A stretch of DNA of 64,000 nt from Metridium senile (lineage: Eukaryota > Cnidaria > Anthozoa > Actiniaria > Metridiidae), in the NCBI GenBank assembly GCA_949775045.1, contig OX459100.1, positions 10,886,331 through 10,950,330 on the forward strand, written 5' to 3'. The position numbers and the translations under genes are program-made. Every line of letters starts with the position of its first letter. Within the stretch, counting starts at the first letter, position 1. The notes beneath the pieces were generated by a model. The model had not been told where the DNA came from and did no database searches. It worked only from the letters and a program-made list of their open reading frames with translations. Below, in pieces: positions 46,071-61,400 of the stretch.

Positions 46071-49000
46071 CTGAAAAGAGAACAATGTTACCATTACATA
46101 ATGACAGAGAGACAAAATAAAGTTTAAATGTGTACAGCGTGTATAGCCTCCCATTATGGTACTGCAGGGCCAGCTTGAATTCTAAAAATCCCAAGGTTTT
46201 ATGTTAGGTATTAATTGAAATACGCCTGGAGGCTCGTCAAAATACAGCATTTCACTCGTAAAATATCCAGCATTATTACACATCAAACTGTCTAATAAGA
46301 TATAATTATCATTGCCATCAAGCTTTTCTAAATGTGTGTTTTGTTAAGGTTTTGTTTACCTGTGTTCTTTTCTCTTGTTTTTCAGAACTCTCCGACTTGA
46401 TTCTCTGTTGATAAACGTTAACGTTGGCTGTGAATATGTGATAATTCCTTACAACTATTATTATCATCATCATTATTATCATCATCATCGTCATCATCAT
46501 AAGATATCCCATCAGTAGGAAGGCAGCACGGAGATTCTCATCAGATTAAATCAGATGAAATATTCCATGACATTCATCATTAGGATAAATCTTTTGTATG
46601 AAATCAATATCACAATGATATTGATAATCATCATTATAATGATAACTATCATCATCATCATCTTCATCATCATCACCATCTTCACCACCATCACCATAAT
46701 CATCATCATCACCACAACCACCATAATCATCATCGTCACCACAACCACCATCTTCATCATCATCAACACTACCACCACCACCAGCATCATCATTATTATA
46801 CCCATCAGGATCACCACCATCATCAATATCATCATCATCACCACCACCACTCCTCATCATCACCATCATTATCATCACCACCACAATCACCACTACCACC
46901 ATAATCACCACCATCATGATTACTACCACCACCACCATCTTCATCATCACCATCACAATCACCACAATCAACACTACTACCATAATCACCACCATCATGA
47001 TTACTACCACCACCACCATCTTCATCATCACCATCACAATCACCACAATCAACACTACTACCATAATCACCACCATCATGATTACCACCACCACCATCTT
47101 CATCATCATCACCATCACCACAATCACCACTACCACCATAATCACCACCATCATGATTACCACCACCACCATCTTCATCATCACCATCATTATCACCACA
47201 ATCAACACTACTACCATAATCACCACCATCATAATCACCACCATCATAATCACCACCACCACCACCACCATCTTCATCATCACCATCACAATCACCACAA
47301 TCAACACTACTACCATAATCACCACCATCATGATTACCACCACCACCACCATCACATACTGTTGTCGTTACCATACCTTTTTGTCTTCAGCAAATTTCTC
47401 CCCAGTATTACGAGCTGCAGATGACGGCAGCCCTGCTCCACTCATCCAATCAGGAGCCATATACTCATCCATGGGGGTACCCCCTGGGTCTTGAGGGCCC
47501 GCAGATCCGAGCTTACTCGACTTGGGTTTACGTCCCCTCTTTTTGCTAGAACTTGACTTTTCAGATTTTTCTCCCTTGTCCTCCTTCTTCCGTCGTCGTT
47601 TCTTGGGGGTTTTCTCTTCCAGGGGGAGGTCACCCATATGATGTTGTTGATGAGGGAGGGGTAAGTCCATACTTAGAGCATGCTCAGACCAGAAACTGGC
47701 TTCTTTTTTCATCTTCCTAGGTTTGTGATGAGCTAAAGAAGGGAATAGATAAACACAGTTGAAATAAAGTTTTTGGAAGATGTCCTCAGAAAGGTACAGA
47801 CAAATTTACAAGTAATGGGTAAGTGCAAGTACACAAAACCAATGAGCTGAAATTCATATCTTGCAAGTTATGAGTGTACAACTTGTCTTTCACATTCAGA
47901 CATTTAGCAAACATTTTACCATGTCACAGCAGTTCGATAAGTTATCCAAATTTGTAACAAAATTGTAATTAGTCACTGAAAAACCCTGAGGGGAGTGGCT
48001 ATAATCAGTTGTATTTGTATGCAAAACAAGTAGGGCTCAGGAGAATTGATCTACAACTCATTACATTATGCTGTATAAATAAGGTTGTCTAGAAGAGTAT
48101 TTAATAGTTATTATGATAAGTAGTATAATGAAATTTGTAACACCGTAAAAAAATGTTAACTTAACTTTACTGACGTTTCAAGCTTTAGCCCTTTGTCGGA
48201 GGGCCAAAGCTCGAATTGCAGTAAAGTTAAGTTAACATTTTTTTACGGTGTTACAAATTTCATTATACTACTGATCATTTATATCAAACACCGACGCAGC
48301 CTATTCTAGTTAACTCGCTAGTTTCCATTAGATAGGTGGAAGTCTAACTTACCTGGTGCAAGATCACTGTCACTGCCAATGCTATCTGTGTCACCTTCTG
48401 TTGAATAATAAATGACACATGTCAATCAGCTATAAGAAATGATCCAAGGTTTTATTTTCATAAGAGTTAAACCAGGTTTAGCATTTATTCAGCTGTAATA
48501 ATAATCCTTTACCAAATAAACCCAACTAAAAACCTAACACACTGGGTGGCATGGGTGGCCGAGTGGTAAGAGCACTGCCTTTCACCGCTGTAATCTGGGT
48601 TCGATTCCCAGATCGGGCACCAGATCATATGTGAATTGAATTTGTTTGATGTGTTGTTCTCTACCATGCCACAAGGGTTTTTCTTCAGGTTATCCGGTTT
48701 TCCTCCCTCAGCAAAAATCAACACGTGAGGAGTGATGTATGAAAAATATTTAATGTAAAGGTAGTGAGTGTGAGTGCCAGCAGAGGAATAACCACTATGT
48801 GGATCTGCTGTGGAAAATATTATTATTAAAAACTATTTATATTCTTACAATGTTTTGCCAATCATGTAATATAGTGTACCTTTAAGAAACTACCACCTAC
48901 CTTTTAGCAATAGTCCATCCTTCTTTCTTTTCCGTCGGTGTTTCTTCAAAGACAATTTCAATCCATCAATCTGAAGAGAATAAAAACAAAGCATATGAAT

Positions 49001-52000
49001 ACATTGAACTGGGATAAATCTGTAAGGGTTAAAGTGCGAATCACAAAACCATGGGCACCCACAAATATTTTAGAAATCGTTTTTTATTCGTTGAACAACT
49101 CAGAAACAACTATATCACCCCAAGAAGTTTGACTGATGTGTAGTATGATAAACCTTTTGTAGTAAGAGTTGTTTATGAGTTGTACAATGAACAATAAACG
49201 ATTTCTAAAACATTTCTGGGTGCCCACGGTTTTTCGATTCGCACTGTAATAGACCTCTTTAACTCCGTATGCAAATTGCCCATTTCAGACCACGCGTCAT
49301 TCCCTTGAGAATTATTCTTTTATGATGAACGTGTTATATCATTTACATGTGAAAGAAACAATTCCCAAGGGTAGCATCACATGATCTGAAATGGGACAAC
49401 AAACAAGGAAGGTAAAGAGGTCTATTGTTCAAGGGCAATGTGTTCTTGTTTTACTTTATCAGAATAATCATAGAAACTCTATTCCCATGATGATGATGAC
49501 AGTGGGTGATGATGATGAAGATGATGACAAGGGTAGTTGTGGTAATGATGACGGCGGGTGTTGATCAAGATGTCAATGATGGTGGTGGTGATGATGATGA
49601 TGAAGATGATGACAAGGGTAGTTGTGGTAATGATGACGGTGGTAATGTTGATCAAGATGTCAATGATGGTGGTGGTGGTGATGATGATGAAGATGATGAC
49701 GAGGGTAGTTGTGGTAATGATGATGGTGGGTGTTGATCAAGATGTCAATGATGGTGGTGGTGGTGATGGTGATGAAGACAAGGGTAGTTGTGCTAATGAT
49801 GATGATGGTGGTTGATGATCAAGATTCAATGATGATGATGATGATAGTGATGGCAGCGATGATGTCGATAACAATGATGGTCATGTTAGTGATGATGATG
49901 GAGATAACAATGATGGTCATGTTAGTGATGATGATAAAGATAACAATGATTGTTATGGTAGTGATGATGATGTTATTAATAATGATAATGATCAACACGT
50001 TTCATGATAACAAAAATGAATGATGATGAGAACAAACATGATCACATGACACAACTCTACCCTTCCTCCTACCCCAAACTCCCCTCTCCACCAAAACCTT
50101 CCCCTTCCCTCCCCCTTAGTAACAAAACGCACCCTCTGGACCTGAAAAGCCTTGGCTGAATCTTCTTTATTTCCATCTAGTACAAGCCCAGGATGCATCA
50201 ATGCACTGTCCATATCCACCATGTTAGATAGGGCTGTAGGGGACGTTACTCCAAGCTGGTTAGACAAGACTGGTTCTGGTTTAGGTCTGACGGGCCACAC
50301 ACCTTTGATAACACAGTCACAGAGTTGATCAAGGCGCTGCATCACTATACGATCCTGTTGGGTGGAATAGTATATATGTTAGAGATAATAGTATCATAAT
50401 ATTAATATGCTAAGCAAAAAATGTCTGCATCCTATTCCAATACACCCGCCCACTGTGCCACCAGTGTAATATTTGAAAAAGACGACAGGTGATTTGATTT
50501 TGCTGAAAATTCCCCCCCCCCCCCCCCCCCTACACTAAGAAATTAAAGTCCTCTTAAATAACTTCTTCTCTTCTCTAAAAGAAAATCCATAGACTCCTAC
50601 CTTAGGCCATTTAACAGGTACCATGGTGCTCTCCTCAAAATTACTCGCTCCTCCTTCAACACTCATCTGAGAATCCTCCTCAATTAAACCAACAGAGTTC
50701 ACTGACGAACCAACCACAGCAGCAATGGAACTCGGCATCTCGGAGTCCTCACCGTCGATGGTCTTTTGTAGGCTATCAATACTGTATTGGCTATCTGACT
50801 GCTGGCTGGGAGATGAGCGGTTTTCTGACCAGTCTAGTTTCTCCTTTGCTTCGGTTCCGTTTGGATGGGATGGTTGACTACTGGTTGTGTTTTCTGGTTC
50901 TTGATTGAATTGTTTTGGTGTCTCTGCTTTCATTTCACTGTCCCTTTTAGGATCACTACTGCTAGAAATGTTTGCTAATGGGTTACTGCTGGCCATCTCC
51001 ATTGATGGCGGTTTTTCATTTTGTTTTGCTTGAGTGGCAATTCTTGTGAGGATTTCAGCAAAGCACAGTTCTGGGTCGTTTAGCACATGATAGTCAGTTC
51101 TAACAAGGCCATGCCTAGGAAATAACAAACAAAGAAGATATGCTTTAGCATTTAACCATGCACAGACCAAGAGGGATTGAAAATAACACACAAAGGAGAT
51201 ATGCTTTAGTATCTAGCCATGCACAGATCAAGGGGGATTGAAAATAACAAACAAAGGAGATATGCTTTAGTATCTAGCCATGCACAGATCAAGGGGGATT
51301 GAAAATAACAAACAAAGGAGATATGCTTTAGTATCTAGCCATGCACAGACCAAGAGGGATTGAAAATAACACACAAAGGAGATATGCTTTAGTATCTAGC
51401 CATGCACAGATCAAGGGGGATTGAAAATAACAAACAAAGGAGATATGCTTTAGTATCTAGCCACGCACAGATCAAGGGGGATTGAAAATAACAAACAAAG
51501 GAGATATGCTTTAGTATCTAGCCACGCACAGATCAAGGGGGATTGAAAATAACACACAAAGGAGATATGCTTTAGTATCTAGCCATGCACAGACCAAGAG
51601 GGATTGAAAATAACACACAAAGGAGATATGCTTTAGTATCTAGCCATGCACAGATCAAGGGGGATTGAAAATAACAAACAAAGGAGATATGTTTTAGTAT
51701 CTAGCCACGCACAGATCAAGGGGGATTGAAAATAACAAACAAAGGAGATATGCTTTAGTATCTAGCCATGCACAGATCAAGGGGGATTGAAAATAACAAA
51801 CAAAGGAGATATGTTTTAGTATCTAGCCACGCACAGATCAAGGGGGATTGAAAATAACAAACAAAGGAGATATGCTTTAGTATCTAGCCATGCACAGATC
51901 AAGGGGGATTGAAAATAACAAACAAAGGAGATATGCTTTAGTATCTAGCCACGCACAGATCAAGGGGGATTGAAAAGGGGTGACTATCTTATGTAATGGC

Positions 52001-52455
52001 TTGTTGCTCAGATGTTACTATTGTGGGGGAAGAGGAGGGAAAGAATATGTTTTCTCAGGCTAGGGGCAAAAGAAAAAGACTAAAGAAATAAATCTAAGAT
52101 TTACAAGTTATGATTCTTACTTGGAAACTCCTTGCATAAGGTCTTTGTCATGTACGCCTGGTATCCACCAATCAGGGAAGTCTGATGACGGTTGAGCAAG
52201 CTTTAATCTCTCATCTAATTCAGGATGGATAAGAACCTGAAACAATGATGTTGCAATGTTAAAATATTGAAGAATACAATATGATACATTGTATAAACTT
52301 AGTTACCAAAATATATACACTATAATGATGATGACTATTGTTGTTAGGACAATGCTGTTGTTGATGATGACTATGATGATTATGATGCTTATAATGATGC
52401 TTACAATGATGATGATGATGATGATGCTTATAATGATGATATTTTTAATATTTAT

Positions 52456-52487
<32 letters not shown>

Positions 52488-55400
52488 GATGAAGGTGATG
52501 ATGATGATGAAGGTGATGATGATGATGATGAAGGTGATGACAATGATGAAGGTGATGATGACAATGAATATGACGGTGATTATGACAATGATGATGATGA
52601 TGATGAAGGTGATGATGATGATGATGATGATGAAGGTGATGAAGACAACGATGATGATGATGATGAAGGTGGTGATGATAACAGTACTGTGTAGTGGTAA
52701 TAATGATGATGATTCTGATGACAGTGATATTTATGATAATAGTAGGTAAGCCATGATATAAGATGTGATTATCAGCCTCATATTAGGTAAGGATTTGTCA
52801 TCATTCAATTCAGAATGTGAACAGCTTGTATTTTAATCATTGGCTTTTTTCAGTCTTGTGTATTATGCAAAAGCATAAAATGATGCTGATGCTGATGCTG
52901 ATGCTGATAATGATTAGTTTGTAGAGAAACCAATGACATCAAAGATAGTTTGATAGGCCAGACTAGATTGGATAACAACTAAAGTTACTGTGTGACTCGC
53001 TGTACCGTAGTCACTTACAAAAACTTTTGATGAATTTTTGACATGATTTTGACATTTTTCCATCTAAATGGACCAATTACAGACATGAAAGTTTCATCAC
53101 AAGTCTCCGCCTGTCGATATAAACTCCGCCTGTTGATATAAACTTGTACCTGATCAGTCCAATGAGATGGAAAAATGTCAAAATAATGTCAAAAATTCAT
53201 TAAAAGTTTTTTGTAAGTGACTATGGTATGGTGAGTGGCACAGTAAAACAAACTAAGAAAATATCTAACCTTTTCCCTTATTCTTGACAACAGTTGTATT
53301 CTAAAGAGACATCTACTTGCTCGTTCTTCAGTGATAGGTTCTACATTTCCTCTTTCCTTGTCTTCCTCTAGAGGACGTCCACATACAGTCCTACACATGG
53401 CTGAAAAATCTTTGTAGTACTCTGTCAGTCTGTCATCATTCTTTTTGTCAAGACGAGCTAAACGTCTGTAATAGAAGTATCAGTCAATTATCATGTCAAT
53501 CAATCAATAAGTCAATCAATCATTACATCAACCAATCAATTATCAGGTCAATCAATCATTCCATCAACCCATCAATAAACAAGTCAATCAATCTTTCCAT
53601 CAACCAATCAATTATCAAGTCAATCAATCATTCCATCAACCAATCAATAAACAAGTCAATCAATCATTCCATCAACCAATCAATAAACAAGTCAATCAAT
53701 CATTCCATCAACCAATTCAATTATCAAGTCAATCAATCATTCCATCAATCAATCACTCCATCAACCAACCAATTATCAAGTCAATCAATCATTCCACCAA
53801 CCAATCAATAATCAAGTCAATCAATCATTCCATCAACCAATCATTCCATCAACCAACCAATTATCAAGTCAATCTATCATTCCATCAACCAATCAATAAT
53901 CAAGTCAATCAATCATTCCATCAACCAATCAATAATCAAGTCAATCAATCATTCCATCAACCAATCATTCCATCAACCAACCAATTATCAAGTCAATCTA
54001 TCATTCCATCAACCAATCAATAATCAAGTCAATCAATCATTCCATCAACCAATCAATAATCAAGTCAATCAATCATTCCATCAACCAATCATTCCATCAA
54101 CCAACCAATTATCAAGTCAATCTATCATTCCATCAACCAATCAATAATCAAGTCAATCAATCATTCCATCAACCAACCAATTATCAAGTCAATCAATCAT
54201 TCCATCACCCAAACAACAAACAACAAACAAGTCAATCAATCATTCCATCAACCAATCAATTATCAAGTCAATCAATCATTCCATCAACCAATCAATTATC
54301 ATGTCAATCAATATCATTAATTTTTGTCTTGTAAATGCTCACATTTTATACCTGAATTGCGACCAGTCATAGGTATCAGTCTCTTTGTCATATTCAACAC
54401 CAAATGTTGAGACAGTTCTGTAGAAATCAACCTCTTCTCTCTTGGACCATCTAAAAGACAAACCATTTATCAATATCAATACATCAACCATGTGATCTCG
54501 CATTGAAGGGCGCAAAGCATTGTTTGTCATAACGAACAGTTCCAAAATGGCGCATCGAGACAGCAACAATTTCAATTACTTTTAGTAATTTGGGATTTGA
54601 AGTTGAATAACTTACTTTTGTGCCATTTCTAGTTTCTTCTGTTCCTTCTGTCGGATAGCTTCTTCAAACTTTTCTTTCCTTTCTTTCTCCTGAAATGTTA
54701 AATTGAAATACAAAGTTTGTCATCATTATCATCATTTACCATCACTATCATCACAACTATTATTATCATCATCATTATCCTCATCATCATCATGACCAAC
54801 ATCATTATCATTATTTACCTCATTAAGGCCCAGGCAAACGGTTTGCTTCAACATCCGTTCGATTTTGTTGAATGGCAATGTTTAAACGCTTTTAAACTCT
54901 TTCAACATTGTTGAAACATGTTGAATCAATGTTGAATTGATGTTGAAAGAGTTAAAAGCATTTAAACATTGTCATTCAACAAAATTGAACGGATGTCGAA
55001 GCAAATGTTGAAAATGTTTGCCCAAGCCATTATAATCATCACACTATCATCATCATCATCATAAGATATCCCATCAGTAGGAAGGCAGCACGGAGATTCT
55101 CATCAGATGAAATCAGATGAAATATTCCATGACATTCATCATTAGGATAAATCTTTTGTCCATCACAATGTGTGATGTTAAAAGACAACAGACAAAACAT
55201 TGGATATCTTCTGCAAGAGAACAAAATTACCTTTTCAGCTGCAGCTTTCTTCATTTCTTGTCTTCTATGTACTCTCTGATAACCATTGACCAGTCTTCTT
55301 AGTCTGGTGTTGAGGTCCGATGGAGTTGGCCATCGTACACCAGTAGAGGTGGTACTTCCTGCAGCTAAAACAAAGCATCATAAAAAAACTACACTCAACA

Positions 55401-58400
55401 CACCAACCCTCTCTCAATCAATACATCAACCCTCTCAATTAATACACCAACCCTCTCTCACTCAATACATCAACCCTCTCACTCAATACATCAACCCTCT
55501 CACTCATTACATCAACCCTCTCTCACTAAATACACCAACCTTCTCTCAATCAAAACACCAACCCTCTCTCACAAATACTTAATGTTGAGGTAGAGAGAGG
55601 GGGTCTTCATAATTTGTAGGACGTTTGTGTCTGGTTGTAAGAATGAAACCTTACAAATGATTTTATCTTAATTTATTCATAGCCTCATAATAGGTAAGGA
55701 TTTGTCATCACTCTAGTCAGAATGTGAACAGCTTAATTTTAATCATTGGCTATGGTGTAAATGTGCTTCAAGCATGCCCCTTATATTCAAGTTAGGATTA
55801 AAACACTTTTATGACAATGGATGGTCTAGTGGTTGTACAGTATTGTTGCTTACCTTCTGGTGTTTCTTTGGATTTTCTTGGAGTTGCAGGTGAAGAAATG
55901 GTAGATATGTTATCCTGTGAGATAAATATACAAATAGCAATAAATTAATATGGTGTTTATCAACATAACCATCATCGTCGTCATCACAAACATCACCATC
56001 ATCATGATCCTTGTCAACATCATCTTAACGGATCAATTTAATTATCATTATACTATCATCATCATCACTATCAACTATCATCAGTGACCCAATCATCACC
56101 ATCATCATCATCAAGAGCGCCACCACCATCATAATCATTGGTAACATCATCATCACAAACAAATTTCCTCCACAAATCATTGCCAACATCATCAGACAAA
56201 CTTAATTCACATTATACTATCATCATCACTATCAACAATCATCATTGCCATAATCATTGTCCACGTCATCGTCACCAAAAAACTAAAATGATCATTAAAC
56301 TATCACCATCATTATATCAGTCATACTATCATCATCATCATTATCATCATCATCATCAAACTATTAGCACAATCATCATCATGCTATTCATCATTATCAT
56401 CACAATCAGCATCACCATATCAATATACTCTTATCATAGACCTCATTATTAATTCAAGTTGTGTGTCATACCTTGTCTTCGTCATCATCAATGTCATCAT
56501 CCATGTCATCTTTCATGCTGGTCGGCTGATGGTAGTCAGGATCATCATTGACCTCATCTTCATCTCTGTGAACAACAACAATACACTTTCTAATATCTAT
56601 CATTTATCATCATATATCATTGTCATACTATCTATCCATCTATCATTATCATACTCATAAGATATCCCATCGGTAGGAAGGCAGCACGGAGATTCTCATC
56701 AGATTAAATCAGATGAAATATTCCATGACATTCATCATTAGGATAAATCTTTTGTATGGAATCAATATCACCATAATAAAGATAATAAAGATGATAATAA
56801 TAATAACCATTACCAACATCTTTACAATCAACACTGTTTTTTACATTGTGATATGGAAAGTTGTTGTGGAATCACTCTTACCATCACTATCATCATCATC
56901 ATCACCATCATCATTATCACCACCATCATCATTATCATCATCACCACAACATAAACACCATCATCATCATAATAACCACCATCACTAACACCACCATTAT
57001 TATCATCATCATCATCATCATTATTGTCACCATCCCCGCTATCATCTTCACCATCATCATGACCACCATCATCATAGTAATAGTCATACCTATCGTCTTG
57101 GTCTGCTGCGTCATTCTCAGTAGAATCTCCACCGCTTGTAGAAAGACCAACTTTAGACAGAAAACACAGCATTGGGTCTGCCCTGATCAGGTTGTACCTC
57201 TCGTAGCCTGTAATACATGAAAACAGTTACAATTTACACTAAGAGGGTATACTGAAGTGCTCACACTAAACTCATTAAAGGATTCACACTCAACCAACTA
57301 GACCTCCAAACACAGACAAAAAATAGTTAGGGTACACATCAATCAAGGTAACAGACAAAATTGTCCATTACCAATTGGCGATAAATTCACTACTCAAAGA
57401 ATTTGTGTAAATTAGATCTAATTTTGATGGAATTGAAACTTCCAAAACTCTATTTTTCATTTGTGTTTGAAGGTCTGCTTTATGGTTTAGTACCATTTAG
57501 TATAAATCATTTATTGTTTGTTTAATGCAATCACTCTGTTTCTCAAAGGTGTACTGCTTGATCAGTAGAGTATGTTGACATCATGGTTCAGAAGTCTAAC
57601 ATGTGTATTAATCATCATTTCAAGCAGTATTGAATACCCCAGCTGAAGCTCCAGCACAGAGAGAAATATTATTTATTATCCAACTAGTCATAGACGAGTA
57701 AAAATGTTGCAGGAGTAGGACTAGATCGAGTATCCAGCGATATTTTTACTTGTCTATCTAGCCCTCAAGTAAAACAATATTTTGCATTATAAAAGAACAA
57801 AAACCTTTTGATTGATTAATAAATAACTTATTAAACAGTTTGATGTGCAAGTATGGCTGGATATTTTACTCATTAACTTGCATTTTGACTCGTCCAGAGG
57901 CTTGTCAAAATACAGCGTTTCACTCATAAAATATCCAGCCATATTACACATCAAACTGTCTAATAAGATATATATAATACAGTGCTTGGAATTCCTTCAT
58001 TATTATTAATTACAACTCACCATGCTTGAAGACTCCAACAAGCAGCGACTTGTCACAATCTGTATCCCACCAGTTGGTAGGCGGTTCACCTTCAGGTGGA
58101 TAAATAGTGATATCCAACTCACTGAAACCACAATCACAAGTAAATATCAGTGAGAATTACCATAGCAACCACACAACCACCACCACAACCACAACCATCA
58201 TAATTAAATTTTGTCTTTAAGACTTAAAGTGGCTTTAATTTTCAAATCTAAGTTTTAAATCAAGGATAAGAAGGGATTATTTTATCATTATTATTTAACA
58301 ATTATCTTTGCCTATAAGAACTCAATATAAATGTATTGTTTGGTATCAAAAAATGGCCTCGGTTGATGTATTTTCTCTGTAAAATTGATTTTCTTGAATT

Positions 58401-61400
58401 GGGCTCATCACTTTCTAATTTCTGTGAACTATGATGAGACCACCCCCTCTCCTTGCTGTCCCTGTGAGATGCATCTTAAGGGAATGGCCACATCTTTTAT
58501 AGCAAAGATATACCATAGCCTCATATTAGGTAAGGATTTGTCATCACTCTAGTCAGAATGTGAACAGCTTAATTTTAAATCATTGGCTATGGTGTTTGTA
58601 GAAATAAAAAAAAGGTCGGCTTTAGGGGTTCCACTGTATTTTGGTGCAACTGTTCCTAAAGGTCCTGTTACACTGTGCAATTTTCTCAGCAACTTGTCTC
58701 GCAAAGCTTGAAAATGTTGTGTAGCAAGTTGCCAAGGTGAAGTGATACACTGCAAAGCGACCTGGTAACTTGCAATGATTTTGATTTTTCACAATTCATG
58801 GTGCTCTGGGGGACTAGGGAAGAGAATTGAAAATGTGTGCATGTGTCCTTGAAAAGAAATGCTTTAAAATTGCGACACAAGTTGCTGAAGGGGTGATACA
58901 CTGTGCAATGGCATTGTATGTTGTTGAGTTCTGTTGCGAAAAGTAGGACTGAACTCTACTTTGTGCAACATGGTCTGCAACAAAGAAATTGCGAGACAGC
59001 CACTGTTACACGGTGCTATTTTTCAGCAACTTGTGATGCAACAACATTGCAAAACAAGTTACTGAGAAAATTGCACAGTGTAACAACGTCTTAATACAAT
59101 AACTGTTTATTGTTTCATTATTATCCCTACCTTGCATTGGCACAAGAGCCTTCTCTGATCAAAGGCGCAAGACTGCCTATCACTTCTGTCTTGAGATAGA
59201 ATAGCAGTCTGACACGAAGCAAGATCCTACAAATAACAAACATCATTTTATTTTTATTACTAATAGTATCATCTTCATCATCCTTTAAAACTCAATAATT
59301 ATTTGAGAAATGTGCAAATCTTCATACAACACTAGTGTTGTATATCCTGCAACCATCATCATCATAGCATAGAATATCCCATCAGTAGGAAGGCAGCACG
59401 GAGATTCTCATCAGATGAAATCAGATGAAATATTCCATGACATTCATCATTAGGATAAATTTTTTGCATGAATCAACATGGTGATTATCAAAAATATTGC
59501 TGTGAATAATACAATCTTTATACTTATTATTATAATCACTGCCATAATAATTGTTATAACCAGAATTATTATCATCATCATTATCGATATCATCATCATC
59601 AACAACAAAATTATCATCATCATCATCATCATCAACATCATCATCATCAACAACAGGTTTGAAGCTCCATCAACCATCACACATTGTGAAAGCCTGCTTC
59701 ACACAAACCATACCAAAGCTACTTAATTAAAGTAGGACCTGATGTTTTTCAAAGAAAAAGGAGGAGATATTTATTGACTACCATCAACAGAGCAACACTT
59801 AGTCATGACCAGGACAAACTACTTACACAACAACATCATCATCATTAACAACATCATCATTGGCATCATCATTAACAACATCATCAACAACAACATCATC
59901 ATCATTGGCATCATCATTAACAACATCATCAACAACAACATCATCATCATTGGCATCATCATTAACAACATCATCAACAACATCATCTTCATCGTCTCAA
60001 TCATCATCACATCAACATCATCAACAACAAAATCATCAACACAATCATCAACAAAATCATCAACATCACCATCATCATCAACAAAATCATCTCAATCATC
60101 ATCATAACTGTCACCAACACTACCACCAACAGAGAAACTTTTAGTCATGACCAGAACAAACTACTTACTTGTTACAATGATGCTGTAAATGTTTCTTATA
60201 GCCATTATCCAGTATAATGGTCTCAGGGTCTATACTCCTCCAGTCCAGACCAATCTCAAGCAAAGCAATGGCACTCTTGTTGGTGTTCTTAGGTGTCTTG
60301 CCTTTCTTTCCTCGTCCTTTACCCTTGGTTGACGACGTCGACGACACAGGTGAGTAGGTCTTATCTCTGTCATCGTGGGAACCTTTATCTCTTGTTATCG
60401 AAGCCTTGATGATGTCGCGGATAAACGACTTGACTTTGTCATCACCATGGTAATGGTGCAGGCAGTAGACAAGGATAGAGCGTGCAATGCACTCCACATC
60501 TCGTTCTGCAAGTTTGCTTTTGAATCGGCCATGAAGGAGTATTTCTTTGAATCTTCCCCACCTGCCATACACAAAGACAGTTTGAAACACGACTGGTAAT
60601 CAAAGGTAGTGGTATGTACTTTGAAATAACTTATTTTGCCTCCACTACATATAGTTAATAACACCACACAACACTTGACGCACGGGCTGGTTGGTCAGCC
60701 TGGCCCACGATAACACATTTTATTGAATAATTCAAAGATAATATCTATCATAACAAAATCTAAACATTATAGCCAGTCACGAAAACCCAAAACCACTTTG
60801 TGGAAAAATAGGAACGTGAACCCCCTACAATTGCTATAATGCATACCTTTGGGGTTTTAAGGTTTACATGGCGAAAAAACAACAATACAGTGTCTTCCAT
60901 TGAGAATCTAGTAAGCATCTGCTATATATAATTTATAGTGAAAACTTAAGCTAAATAAGTACACAGCACGAGGCTGACCGTAGAATGACTATCACTACGG
61001 CCAACACCCTATATATACACTCTATTACACAAGGGACTAGACGCTCTACACGCACGGACTAACTAGACTCCGTGCCGGCAAAATATTAATTTATGTCAAT
61101 CTCGATTGTCACAAATAACATATTCTGATATACGCACTGATGATGATGGTGATGATTATGATGATGGTGACTATGATGACGATAGTAATGATGATACTTT
61201 TTAAAATTAATATGATAACAATGATGGTGATGGTGATGATGGTGACTATGATGATGATAGTAATGATGATATTTTTAATATTAATATGATGACAATGATG
61301 ATGATGATCAAGGAGATGATGAAGATGATGATGATGATGGTGATGATTTTGATGATTATGATGATGGTTTATGATGAAGATAGTAATGATGATATTTTTA

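Noticed and set aside
46546..47500. Met/Val, His/Thr and Gly/Asp-rich frames across trinucleotide arrays (also 40570-40833, 49506-50023, 52456-52749, 56828-57220, 59805-60144)
   Set aside because: Low-complexity frames produced by ATC/ATG repeats; no splice or domain support.
48543..48622. tRNA-like sequence with A and B boxes (also 22390-22462, minus)
   Set aside because: The sequences do not fold into a complete cloverleaf and continue into SINE bodies.
51121..51976. Regular repeat array resembling a CRISPR locus
   Set aside because: Units are contiguous with no unique spacers, and the host is an animal.
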